From: Leptothrix discophora
Lineage (GTDB): Bacteria > Pseudomonadota > Gammaproteobacteria > Burkholderiales > Burkholderiaceae_C
Reading direction: 5' to 3'
Length of the DNA: 64,000 nucleotides
Assembly: GCF_030705305.1 (NCBI RefSeq)
Contig: NZ_JAUZEE010000002.1
Location: 439,794-503,793, forward strand
In this document: one piece after another, positions 28,684 to 37,935 of the stretch
How the letters are laid out: each line of letters opens with the position of its first letter
How positions within the stretch are numbered: the first letter of the stretch is position 1
Notes under the pieces: model-generated
Database searches by the model: none
Seen by the model: the letters and a program-made list of their open reading frames with translations, nothing else
Told to the model about the DNA's origin: nothing
Program-made: the position numbers and the translations under genes

Positions 28684-29262
28684 TCAGCGCCTGGCCGGAC
28701 GCGGTGGCGGCGTGCGGCGGACCAGCTCGGTGCCGCAGATCACGTCGTGCAGGAACTGCCGTCCCGGCAGCACCTTGCTGAGCGCGGCATAGGCCAGCAC
28801 GCCGACCGTGAGGGCGCTCCAGAACCCACCCGAACCCTGCGCCAGGCCGGTCAGCCAGACGAACAGCAGCGCCGGCAGGAACCACAGCCAGCTGGTGACG
28901 TAGCGCAGCGCGGCGCGCGGCAGGCCAAGCGGCGCACCGCCGGCTCGGCGCAGCTGCAGGTGCCAGGTCTTCATCGCCAGCGTCTGCCCGCCGTGGGTCC
29001 AGAAGCCGATGAAGTACAGGCCGAGCACGAGGAAGAGGTAGAGCTGGAACTCGTGCCGGCCCTGCAGCGCATGGCGCTGGTTGGTCAGCGCGGCATAGGG
29101 GATGGAGGCGGCCATCAGCACGCCGAAGAGCAGCACGCCCTCGTAAACCATCGCCGCGAGACGGCGGCGCAGCGGCGGGATGTCGGCGTGGCCGGTGTCG
29201 TCTGGCGAACCGGCACCGTGCCGACCCTGTTCAGGGCCGGTCTTGTCGAGGACGCCGCTCAT
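28684..29262 (-). CDS. RDD-family membrane protein
   Basis: The 192-residue product has several hydrophobic segments (GVLLFGVLMAASIPY, LYLFLVLGLYFIGFW, and a C-terminal pair) and the RDD arrangement: an Arg-rich PPLRRRLAAMVYEG start, QTLAMKTWHLQL and the C-terminal RQFLHDVICGTELV. Function of most RDD proteins is unknown; some transport ions or compatible solutes. Its ATG overlaps the DUF3106 stop as ATGA, so it is translationally coupled to it and belongs to the sigma-DUF3619-DUF3106 unit. Confidence 0.85.
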   Translation of the reverse strand: MSGVLDKTGPEQGRHGAGSPDDTGHADIPPLRRRLAAMVYEGVLLFGVLMAASIPYAALTNQRHALQGRHEFQLYLFLVLGLYFIGFWTHGGQTLAMKTWHLQLRRAGGAPLGLPRAALRYVTSWLWFLPALLFVWLTGLAQGSGGFWSALTVGVLAYAALSKVLPGRQFLHDVICGTELVRRTPPPRPARR

Positions 29263-30050
29263 GGCTGGCGGCTGGCGGCGGCGGCCGGTGGGACGGCCTT
29301 GCGTGCCGGCTCGATCGCGGCGCCCTGCGGGCCGCGCTGTGGCAGCAGCGTGGTGCTGTCGATGAACCCGGGCGTCGCGGCGATCTTTGGCAGGCCGGGT
29401 TGCTGGTGGCGCGGCGGCAGGGCGCCTTGCGTGATCGGGCGGGTGCTGGCGCCGACGGGCGCCTTGACGGTGCCGGGTCCGACCGGCTGCGGCTTGCCGC
29501 TGGGCTGCGGCGCCTGGGCGCTCTTGGTCGCGGCGGGCTCGATGCGGGCGGGCGGGCGGGCCGTGTCGGCTGCGGCCGGGCGCTGCTCGGCCTGCTTGAG
29601 CAGGGCCTCGCGCTGTTCGGTCGGCAGCGACTGGTAGGCGTCCCAGCGGGCCTGGCGTTCGCTGGCCGGCACCTGGCGGACCTGCTCGAACTGCAACCGC
29701 GCGGCATTGCGCTGGGCCGGCGACATGGCGGCCCATTCGGCCATGCGCGAGGTGGTGCGGGCCTGCTGGTCGGCCGTCATGGCGGGAAATCGCTCGGCGA
29801 TGTCGCGCCACTTCTGCTTGCGCACGGCGTCGATCGTGCCCCACTGCTCCTTGAGCGGCTGCAGCGTCTGCTGTTCGCGGGCGCTCAGTTCGGACCAGGC
29901 CGGATTGCCCAGCACCTGTGCCTGCGCCAGCGCGCTCAGGCTGCCGCCGAGCACGAGGGCGAGCAGCCAGCGGTGGGCGGCTCCGGGTGTGCGGGTCGGA
30001 CGGATCGTGGTCATGGACGAAGGGGAGTCGGGCAGGGCGGCGTGCCTCAT
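29259..30050 (-). CDS. DUF3106 exported protein
   Basis: The product carries a signal peptide (WLLALVLGGSLSALAQAQ) and then a helical region with repeated Trp/Gln/Arg-rich segments: WSELSAREQQTLQPLKEQW, MTADQQARTTSRMAEW, MSPAQRNAARLQFEQV, LPTEQREALLKQAEQ. This pattern recalls CpxP/LTXXQ-type periplasmic sensors, but homology is not proven. The second half is Pro/Ala-rich and probably disordered. The start at 30050 overlaps the DUF3619 stop as ATGA; an ATG at 30014 gives a more compact signal peptide. It may bind misfolded protein or metal and report to the membrane partner. Confidence 0.78.
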   Translation of the reverse strand: MRHAALPDSPSSMTTIRPTRTPGAAHRWLLALVLGGSLSALAQAQVLGNPAWSELSAREQQTLQPLKEQWGTIDAVRKQKWRDIAERFPAMTADQQARTTSRMAEWAAMSPAQRNAARLQFEQVRQVPASERQARWDAYQSLPTEQREALLKQAEQRPAAADTARPPARIEPAATKSAQAPQPSGKPQPVGPGTVKAPVGASTRPITQGALPPRHQQPGLPKIAATPGFIDSTTLLPQRGPQGAAIEPARKAVPPAAAASRQP

Positions 30051-30589
30051 TCGCGCATGTCGTCGGCAGTGGTCGCGGCAACCGGTTCGGCCGCCGCGTC
30101 CAGCGGATGGCCGGCCTGCGGCTCAAGCAGGAACTCGACGAAGCCCGGATCGGTGAAGGCCGCCGGCGGCAGGTCATCGCCCAGCAGCGCGCTGTCGATG
30201 TCGGCGGTCGTGGCGATCTGCTCGCGCTCGCGCCAGTGGCTGATGAACAGCAGGCCGATCAGCAGCAGCAGGATGGGCACCAGCTTGCCCAGCGCAGCCA
30301 GGCGAGGCGGCCGGTTCTCGGGGGCGGCGTCGGGCCAGTGCATCGCGGCGCTGCCGTTGCCAACCATCACGACCTCGTCGGCCGCAGCAGTTGTCTGTGC
30401 CATCTTGAGACGGCGAGCGGCGGCGCGCTCGAGCGCCTGCTGGCGCGCCACGCGAAGGCGCTCGGTCACGTCATGGGGAAGTGTCTGCGAGCCCTCGTTC
30501 AGGCGCGCGGTGACGCGCAGGCCGAAACGGGCCTCGAGGGCTTCGGCCTCGAGGGGGTAGGCGGATCGGAGGATCGGACCGGAGTTCAC
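30047..30589 (-). CDS. DUF3619 single-span membrane protein, candidate anti-sigma factor
   Basis: Starting at a GTG that overlaps the sigma-factor stop as GTGA, the 180-residue protein has a cytosolic N-terminal part (about 1-100) with charged helices (LEARFGLRVTARLNEG, ERLRVARQQALERAAARRLKM), one transmembrane helix (about 101-119, GKLVPILLLLIGLLFISHW) and an acidic periplasmic tail. This architecture and the overlap with a sigma gene resemble RseA-like anti-sigma factors, but no known anti-sigma motif was recognised. The call as regulator is inference; the family itself has no assigned function. Confidence 0.75.
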   Translation of the reverse strand: MNSGPILRSAYPLEAEALEARFGLRVTARLNEGSQTLPHDVTERLRVARQQALERAAARRLKMAQTTAAADEVVMVGNGSAAMHWPDAAPENRPPRLAALGKLVPILLLLIGLLFISHWREREQIATTADIDSALLGDDLPPAAFTDPGFVEFLLEPQAGHPLDAAAEPVAATTADDMRE

Positions 30590-31179
30590 AGCGAGATTCC
30601 CTTGAGCTTCAATGCCTTGGCCAATGCATGAACGGCCCGCGAGCAATGCGTCTTCACGCTTCCCTCGGAGCAGCCCATCGCGGTCGCCGTTTCGGCAACA
30701 TCCATTTCTTCCCAGTAACGAAGCAGGAAGGCCTCGCGTTGACGCGTGGGCAGCTTCGCGATCTCGTCCTCGATCAGATGGAAGGTCTGGGTCCGTTCGG
30801 CGGTGTCGGCCGAACTCTCCACGCGGTGCGAACCGGACTGGTCGGCCAGCATCTCCAGGATGTCGAAGTCGCCGTCGCTGCCGGCGGGTTCGAAGTCGGA
30901 GAAGACCGTGAGCACCCCGCGCCGCACCTTCTGGTGGCGGAACCAGTCCATCGTCGCGTTGGACAGGATGCGCTGGAAAAGCAAGGGCCATTCCGCCGGC
31001 GGCCGGTCGGCATAGCGCTCGGCCAGCCGGATCATGGCGTCCTGCACGATGTCCAGGGCAGCGTCGTCGTCACGGACCGCATAGACGGTGCGTTTGAAGG
31101 CGCGCTTCTCGATGCTCTGGAGGAAGTCGGACAGTTCCAGTTCGGCGGCCAAGTGTGCGGGGCCGGATGGCCGTGTCAT
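30586..31179 (-). CDS. ECF-like RNA polymerase sigma factor
   Basis: The 197-residue protein has sigma region 2 (LDIVQDAMIRLAERYADRPPAEWP, then WFRHQKVRRG, residues about 43-88), an acidic spacer of about 45 residues, and sigma region 4 (AKLPTRQREAFLLRYWEEMD, helix-turn-helix to GSVKTHCSRAVHAL, about 140-190). Regions 1 and 3 are missing, as in ECF sigma factors. It likely directs RNA polymerase to a small regulon in response to an envelope signal. Divergent from ilvB; a TGCCATAAT extended -10 ends 11 bases before the ATG (31179), so the mRNA may be almost leaderless. DUF3619 overlaps its end. Confidence 0.9.
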   Translation of the reverse strand: MTRPSGPAHLAAELELSDFLQSIEKRAFKRTVYAVRDDDAALDIVQDAMIRLAERYADRPPAEWPLLFQRILSNATMDWFRHQKVRRGVLTVFSDFEPAGSDGDFDILEMLADQSGSHRVESSADTAERTQTFHLIEDEIAKLPTRQREAFLLRYWEEMDVAETATAMGCSEGSVKTHCSRAVHALAKALKLKGISL

Positions 31180-31189
31180 GTCGACTTGG

Positions 31190-31198
31190 ATTATGGCA
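31190..31198 (-). promoter_or_regulatory. Extended -10 of the sigma-factor operon
   Basis: TGCCATAAT reads toward the sigma gene and lies so close to its ATG that transcription would start about four bases before it. No -35 match is seen. The same nine bases occur in the opposite direction at 31256-31264. Confidence 0.45.
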
Positions 31199-31255
31199 CC
31201 GGGCTGGGGCGGGACCGCACCGGGAGGCAGCGGCGGAGGGCCGCTTCCGGCGAGA

Positions 31256-31264
31256 TGCCATAAT
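31256..31264 (+). promoter_or_regulatory. Extended -10 of the ilvB transcript
   Basis: TGCCATAAT is the mirror copy of the sigma-operon element and faces ilvB, giving a leader of about 170 bases. The palindrome at 31272-31287 would fall at the very start of that RNA. Confidence 0.4.
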
Positions 31265-31271
31265 TCACGGT

Positions 31272-31287
31272 TCCGCACACGTGCGGA
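31272..31287. promoter_or_regulatory. 16-bp inverted repeat in the ilvB leader
   Basis: TCCGCACACGTGCGGA is a seven-pair inverted repeat with a two-base centre, just downstream of the putative ilvB -10. It could be an operator for a dimeric repressor or an RNA hairpin. No leader peptide rich in Ile, Val or Leu codons was found in the leader. Confidence 0.5.
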
Positions 31288-31441
31288 CCTGGTCACTTCG
31301 CTCGCCCGACCCCGGGTGACGCCGATTTCTGACCGCGCAGGCCCTGATTCCGCTCCACGAGAGCGAGTGCCCGTTTTGACGTAGGGCGCGCGAGGAGGGG
31401 CACCGTTCGATTTTCGTCAGAGAAAACCCGAAAGGTTCGAC

Positions 31442-33223
31442 ATGGACATGTCTGCAGCGGAACACAAGCGTGCCGCATCGGCACAAGCCTCCCGCGACTC
31501 CTCTTCCACGCCCGAGCTCAACGGCTCGGACATCCTCGTTCGCTGCCTCCAGGCAGAGAACGTCAAGTACATCTGGGGCTACCCGGGTGGCGCGGTCCTC
31601 TACATCTACGACGCGCTCTACAAGCAGGAAACCATCCAGCATGTGCTCGTGCGCCATGAGCAGGCTGCGGTGCATGCCGCCGACGGCTACGCCCGTGCGA
31701 CCGGCGACGTGGGCGTCGCGCTCGTGACCTCGGGTCCGGGCGTCACGAATGCCATCACCGGCATCGCGACGGCCTACATGGACTCGATCCCGATGGTCAT
31801 CATCACCGGCCAGGTCCCGACCCCGGCGATCGGCCTGGATGCCTTCCAGGAGTGCGACACCGTCGGCATCACGCGCCCCATCGTCAAGCACAACTTCCTG
31901 GTCAAGGACGTGCGCGACCTGGCGCTGACGCTGAAGAAGGCCTTCCACATCGCCCGCACCGGCCGTCCCGGTCCGGTCGTGGTCGACATCCCGAAGGACG
32001 TCTCGCTGAACAAGACCTCGTTCAGCTACCCCGAGACGGTCGAGATGCGCTCCTACAACCCGGTGCGCAAGGGCCACGGCGGCCAGATCCGCAAGGCCGT
32101 GCAGCTGCTGTTGGGCGCCAAGCGTCCGTACATCTACACCGGCGGTGGCGTGATCCTTGGCAACGCCGCGCCAGAACTGCGCGAGCTCGCCGACCTGCTC
32201 GGCTACCCGGTCACCAACACGCTGATGGGTCTGGGCGCGTTCCCGTCGACCGATCCGCGCTTCCTGGGCATGCTGGGCATGCACGGCACCTACGAAGCCA
32301 ACATGACGATGCAGCACTGCGATGTGCTGATCGCCATCGGCGCACGCTTCGATGACCGCGTGATCGGCAACCCGAAGCACTTCGCCTCGGTCGAACGCAA
32401 GATCATCCACATCGACATCGACCCGTCCTCGATCTCCAAGCGCGTCAAGGTCGACATCCCCATCGTCGGCGACGTCAAGGACGTGCTGCAGGAACTGATC
32501 AGCCAGATCCGCGAGACCCAGCAACGCGCCGAGCCCGCCGCGATCAATGCCTGGTGGGCGCAGATCAACGAGTGGCGCAAGACCGAGTGCCTGAACTACA
32601 AGAAGTCGGACGAGGTCATCAAGCCCCAGTCGGTCGTCGAGAAGCTGTGGGAGCTGACCCGTGGCACCGAGACCTACGTCACCTCCGACGTCGGTCAGCA
32701 CCAGATGTGGGCGGCGCAGTTCTACCGCTTCGACGAGCCGCGTCGCTGGATCAACTCCGGCGGCCTGGGCACGATGGGCGTGGGACTGCCCTACGCGATG
32801 GGCATCAAGCTCGCCAAGCCGGATGCAGACGTGTTCTGCATCACCGGCGAGGGCTCGATCCAGATGAACATCCAGGAGCTCTCGACCTGCCAGCAGTACA
32901 ACACGCCGGTCAAGATCATCGCGCTCAACAACCGCTACCTGGGCATGGTGCGCCAGTGGCAGCAGCTGGACTACAGCGGCCGCTACTCGCACAGCTACAT
33001 GGACGCGCTGCCCGACTTCGTCAAGCTGGCCGAGGCCTACGGCCACATCGGCCTGAAGATCGAGAAGCCGTCCGAGGTCGAGCCGGCGCTGAAGGAACTG
33101 CTCCGCCTGAAGGACCGCACCGTCTTCCTCGACGTGCGCACCGATCCGACCGAGAACGTCTGGCCGATGGTCAAGGCGGGCAAGGGCATCAGCGAGATGC
33201 TGCTGGGATCCGAAGAGCTCTGA
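31442..33223 (+). CDS. ilvB: Acetolactate synthase large (catalytic) subunit
   Basis: The 593-residue enzyme condenses two pyruvates, or pyruvate and 2-oxobutyrate, in valine, leucine and isoleucine synthesis. Visible are the N-terminal NGSDILVRCLQAENVKYIWGYPGGAVLYIYDAL, the catalytic Glu region HEQAAVHAADGYARATG, and the C-terminal thiamine diphosphate motif ITGEGSIQMNIQELSTCQQYN (GDG-like). GAAAGG lies seven bases before ATG 31442. ilvH follows after 153 bases and ilvC after that, the usual order in Burkholderiales. Confidence 0.96.
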   Translation: MDMSAAEHKRAASAQASRDSSSTPELNGSDILVRCLQAENVKYIWGYPGGAVLYIYDALYKQETIQHVLVRHEQAAVHAADGYARATGDVGVALVTSGPGVTNAITGIATAYMDSIPMVIITGQVPTPAIGLDAFQECDTVGITRPIVKHNFLVKDVRDLALTLKKAFHIARTGRPGPVVVDIPKDVSLNKTSFSYPETVEMRSYNPVRKGHGGQIRKAVQLLLGAKRPYIYTGGGVILGNAAPELRELADLLGYPVTNTLMGLGAFPSTDPRFLGMLGMHGTYEANMTMQHCDVLIAIGARFDDRVIGNPKHFASVERKIIHIDIDPSSISKRVKVDIPIVGDVKDVLQELISQIRETQQRAEPAAINAWWAQINEWRKTECLNYKKSDEVIKPQSVVEKLWELTRGTETYVTSDVGQHQMWAAQFYRFDEPRRWINSGGLGTMGVGLPYAMGIKLAKPDADVFCITGEGSIQMNIQELSTCQQYNTPVKIIALNNRYLGMVRQWQQLDYSGRYSHSYMDALPDFVKLAEAYGHIGLKIEKPSEVEPALKELLRLKDRTVFLDVRTDPTENVWPMVKAGKGISEMLLGSEEL

Positions 33224-33376
33224 CTGGCTGGCCAGCGGCGCGCTCGCGGCGGCCACACGCCGCGCGCGACGCGCTGCGGGCGGCGGTCCGCGCACATCCA
33301 TGAACCGACCCGTTGAATGGCCTGCACGAGGTCCGCAGTTACCGTTGCGGACGGAGGTGCCGGCCTGGAGACCGAC

Positions 33377-35009
<1,633 letters not shown>

Positions 35010-35072
35010 TGCCGCAGGCGGTGCCCGCAAGGGCGCCGTCCGCCGCTTCGCGAGAGGTCCTGCAGGACCCTG

Positions 35073-35096
35073 GGGCCGCCTTCGGGCGGCCCTTTT
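35073..35096 (+). terminator. Rho-independent terminator after ilvC
   Basis: GGGCCGCC and GGCGGCCC pair around a TTCG tetraloop, followed by TTTT. A perfect 14-base palindrome GGTCCTGCAGGACC lies just upstream at 35056-35069. It should end the ilvBHC message before pssA. Confidence 0.9.
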
Positions 35097-35116
35097 CGTG
35101 AGTTATTCTCAAGCCC

Positions 35117-35953
35117 ATGAACCCCGCTGAACTGCCCGAAGAAGGCATCGACGACGACGATCCGCAGCCGCCCGTGCGCCCCCGGCGCAAGGGCATCTAC
35201 GTGCTGCCCAACCTGTTCACGCTGGCCGCGCTGTTCGGTGGCTTCTACGCGATCGTGATGGCGATGAACGGCCGCTTCGACCTGGCCGCCGCCGGCGTCT
35301 TCTGCGCCATGGTGCTCGACAGCCTGGACGGCCGCGTCGCGCGCATGACCAACACGCAGAGTGCCTTCGGCGAGCAGATGGACAGCCTGTCGGACATGGT
35401 CAGCTTCGGCGCCGCGCCGGCCCTGATCGTCTACGAGTGGGCCCTCAAGGGCCTGGGCAAGGCCGGCTGGGTGGCGGCCTTCGTCTACTGCGCTGCGGCC
35501 GCGCTGCGGCTGGCCCGCTTCAACACCAACATCGGCGTGGTCGACAAGCGCTTCTTCCAGGGCCTGCCCAGTCCGGCGGCGGCGGCCATCGTGATCGGCT
35601 TCATCTGGGTGCTCGACGACATGGGCTTCCGGGGCGTGCGCGAGATGCCCGGCATCACCTGGACGGCCTTCGCGCTGACGCTCTACGCCGGTCTGACGAT
35701 GGTCACCAACGTGCCTTTCTACAGCTTCAAGGACGTCGGCCTCAAGCGCAGCGTGCCTTTCGTGGTGATCGTCGCCATCGCGCTGGCCATCGCCGTGATC
35801 AACCTGCATCCGCCGCTGGTGCTGTTCGGCCTGTTCATGGTCTACGGCGTCTCGGGCTACGTGGTCTACGGCATCCGCAAGTCGCGCGGCAAGCCGGTCA
35901 GCGTGATCGCCACGTCGACCGACGAGCCCGACGAAAAAGGCCTGCACCACTGA
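35117..35953 (+). CDS. pssA: CDP-diacylglycerol--serine O-phosphatidyltransferase
   Basis: The 278-residue integral membrane enzyme makes phosphatidylserine, the precursor of phosphatidylethanolamine. The CDP-alcohol phosphatidyltransferase motif DG-x2-AR-x8-G-x3-D-x3-D is complete (LDGRVARM ... FGEQMDSLSD). Six or more hydrophobic helices follow an acidic N-terminal tail. It lies between ilvC and leuA, a conserved arrangement in the order. Confidence 0.94.
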   Translation: MNPAELPEEGIDDDDPQPPVRPRRKGIYVLPNLFTLAALFGGFYAIVMAMNGRFDLAAAGVFCAMVLDSLDGRVARMTNTQSAFGEQMDSLSDMVSFGAAPALIVYEWALKGLGKAGWVAAFVYCAAAALRLARFNTNIGVVDKRFFQGLPSPAAAAIVIGFIWVLDDMGFRGVREMPGITWTAFALTLYAGLTMVTNVPFYSFKDVGLKRSVPFVVIVAIALAIAVINLHPPLVLFGLFMVYGVSGYVVYGIRKSRGKPVSVIATSTDEPDEKGLHH

Positions 35954-35984
35954 GAACCCCGTGGCGATCGGCCTTCCCGGCCTG

Positions 35985-35993
35985 TGCTACATT
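35985..35993 (+). promoter_or_regulatory. Extended -10 of the leu operon
   Basis: TGCTACATT matches TGn plus TAnnnT and predicts a transcript start close to 36000, about three bases before the leader-peptide ATG. The same nine bases form the putative odhA promoter at 42867-42875. No -35 box. Confidence 0.5.
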
Positions 35994-36002
35994 GAAATCA
36001 CC

Positions 36003-36068
36003 ATGAAGACATTGACCCCGATCTGCGCCCTTGCGCTGCTACCAGGCACCCCGACACGGGTGCGCTGA
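36003..36068 (+). CDS. leuL: Leucine leader peptide of the leuA attenuator
   Basis: A 21-codon frame beginning MKTLTPICALALLPG contains four leucines written TTG, CTT, CTG and CTA; three of these codons are rare in so GC-rich a genome. Its end overlaps a possible pause hairpin (GCACCC/GGGTGC), and an intrinsic terminator lies 28 bases past the stop. This is the layout of leucine attenuation: ribosome stalling when leucyl-tRNA is scarce should prevent the terminator. No ribosome binding site precedes it, and the putative promoter would make it leaderless. Attenuation of leuA has been predicted in proteobacteria; this instance is untested. Confidence 0.68.
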   Translation: MKTLTPICALALLPGTPTRVR

Positions 36069-36096
36069 TCGATCACGTCCATTCTTCGTCCGGATC

Positions 36097-36136
36097 AACG
36101 GCCCGTCTTGCGCAACGCAGCGGGCCGTTTTCTTTT
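36097..36136 (+). terminator. leuA attenuator (intrinsic terminator)
   Basis: AACGGCCCG (36097-36105) pairs with CGGGCCGTT (36121-36129) around an inner TGCG/CGCA hairpin, followed by a T-rich tract TTTTCTTTT. It lies between the leader peptide and leuA, 61 bases before the leuA start. Confidence 0.85.
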
Positions 36137-36197
36137 GTCTTTCAGGTCCTGACATCCCCGGCGCGGCGTTGCATTCCCACCCTTCCTGGAGTCCCCG

Positions 36198-37910
36198 ATG
36201 AGCATGCTCAAGAACCCCGCCGCCAAGTACCGTCCGACGCCTCCGGTGGCGCTGTCCGACCGCCGTTGGCCTGACCGCGTCATCAGCGCCGCGCCGCGCT
36301 GGCTCAGCACCGACCTGCGCGACGGCAACCAGGCGCTGATCGAGCCGATGGACGTGGCGCGCAAGCTGCGGATGTTCGAGGCCCTGGTGGCGATCGGCTT
36401 CAAGGAGATCGAGATCGGCTTCCCGTCTGCCTCGCAGGCCGACTTCGATTTCGTGCGCTGCCTGATCGAGCAAGACCGCATCCCCGCCGACGTGACCATC
36501 CAGGTGCTGACCCCCGCCCGCGCGCACCTGATCGAGCGCACCTTCGAGTCGCTGCAGGGCGCGCGCGGCGCCATCGTCCACCTCTACAACGCGACCGCGC
36601 CCATCATGAGGCGGGTGGTCCTCGGGCTGGACGTCGACGGCATCGTCGAACTCGCCACCAGCCATGCCGCGATGCTGCGGGAACAGGCCGCGCGCCAGCC
36701 AGGCACGCGCTGGACCTTCCAGTATTCGCCCGAGATGTTCTCCAACACCGAACTCGAGGTCGCGCGCCGGGTGGTCGACGCGGTCACGGCGGTCTGGAAC
36801 GCCAGCCCGGCGCAGCCCTGCATCATCAACCTGCCGTCGACGGTCGAGAACTGCACGCCCAACGTGTTCGCCGACATGGTCGAGTGGATGGACCGCCACC
36901 TCGCGCGCCGCGACGGCATCGTGCTGTGCGTGCACCCGCACAACGACCGCGGGACCGGAACCGCCTCGGCCGAACTGGCCCTCATGGCGGGCGCCGACCG
37001 GGTCGAAGGTTGCCTGTTCGGCAACGGCGAGCGCACCGGCAACCTCGACCTGGTCAACGTCGCGCTCAACCTCTACACCCAGGGCGTGTCGCCTGGCCTG
37101 GACTTTTCCGACATCGACGCGATCCGTCGAACGGTCGAGTTCTGCAACCAGATTCCCGTCCACCCGCGCCATCCCTATGTCGGCGAGCTGGTCTACACGT
37201 CCTTCTCGGGTTCGCACCAGGACGCGATCAAGAAGGCCTTCGCAGCCCGCCGCGACGGCGAGGCCTGGGACATGCCCTATCTGCCGATCGACCCGAAGGA
37301 CCTCGGCCGCAGCTACGAGGCCGTGATCCGCGTCAACAGCCAGTCCGGCAATGGCGGCATCAGCTACCTGCTTGAGACCGAATACGGCCTCGAACTCCCG
37401 CGCCGCCTGCAGATCGAGTTCAGCCAGCAGGTCCAGGCGGTGATGGACGTGCAGGGCAAGGAGCTGTCGGCCGGCGACCTCTGGCAGTTGTTCGACGAGG
37501 TCTACGGCCTGGTAGCGGTCGATGCCGCGATGCCGCAGCCGGCCCAGGTCGACGATGCCGGCGACGGCAGCGTGCGCCTGCGGGCGCGCATCGGCGGCGT
37601 CCTGGCGGCCGACGGCGCGCCACGGGTGCTGGCCGGTGCCGGCAACGGCCCGGTCGACGCCTTCGTGCAGGCACTGACCGAGTCCGGCGGCGAGCGCATC
37701 GAGGTGCTCGACTACCATGAACATTCGATCGGCAGCGGGGCGCAGGCGCGCGCCGCCGCCTATGTGGAACTGCGGGTGGGCACGCGCGTGCTGTTCGGCG
37801 TCGGCATCGACGCCAACATCGTCAGCGCCTCGATCAAGGCGGTGCTGTCGGGCTGGCAGCGCGCCCTGAACGCGGGCTCCGACAGCCCCGCCCCGACGAC
37901 CACCGCCTGA
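36198..37910 (+). CDS. leuA: 2-isopropylmalate synthase, long form (LeuA type 2)
   Basis: The 570-residue enzyme condenses acetyl-CoA with 2-oxoisovalerate, the first committed step of leucine synthesis. N-terminal sequence [18 protein letters not shown] and [17 protein letters not shown] identify the long class, which has its own C-terminal allosteric leucine-binding domain ([25 protein letters not shown]). Catalytic features: DLRDGNQ metal site, [18 protein letters not shown] lies six bases before the ATG. Directly downstream of the attenuator, 25 bases before a second, different synthase. Confidence 0.94.
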   Translation: MSMLKNPAAKYRPTPPVALSDRRWPDRVISAAPRWLSTDLRDGNQALIEPMDVARKLRMFEALVAIGFKEIEIGFPSASQADFDFVRCLIEQDRIPADVTIQVLTPARAHLIERTFESLQGARGAIVHLYNATAPIMRRVVLGLDVDGIVELATSHAAMLREQAARQPGTRWTFQYSPEMFSNTELEVARRVVDAVTAVWNASPAQPCIINLPSTVENCTPNVFADMVEWMDRHLARRDGIVLCVHPHNDRGTGTASAELALMAGADRVEGCLFGNGERTGNLDLVNVALNLYTQGVSPGLDFSDIDAIRRTVEFCNQIPVHPRHPYVGELVYTSFSGSHQDAIKKAFAARRDGEAWDMPYLPIDPKDLGRSYEAVIRVNSQSGNGGISYLLETEYGLELPRRLQIEFSQQVQAVMDVQGKELSAGDLWQLFDEVYGLVAVDAAMPQPAQVDDAGDGSVRLRARIGGVLAADGAPRVLAGAGNGPVDAFVQALTESGGERIEVLDYHEHSIGSGAQARAAAYVELRVGTRVLFGVGIDANIVSASIKAVLSGWQRALNAGSDSPAPTTTA

Positions 37911-37935
37911 CCCGACGACCTCCAGGAGACCCGCC

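Noticed and set aside
31180-31441. Attenuator leader peptide upstream of ilvB
   Set aside because: No short frame rich in Ile, Val or Leu codons and no terminator with a T-run were found; only a small palindrome remains.
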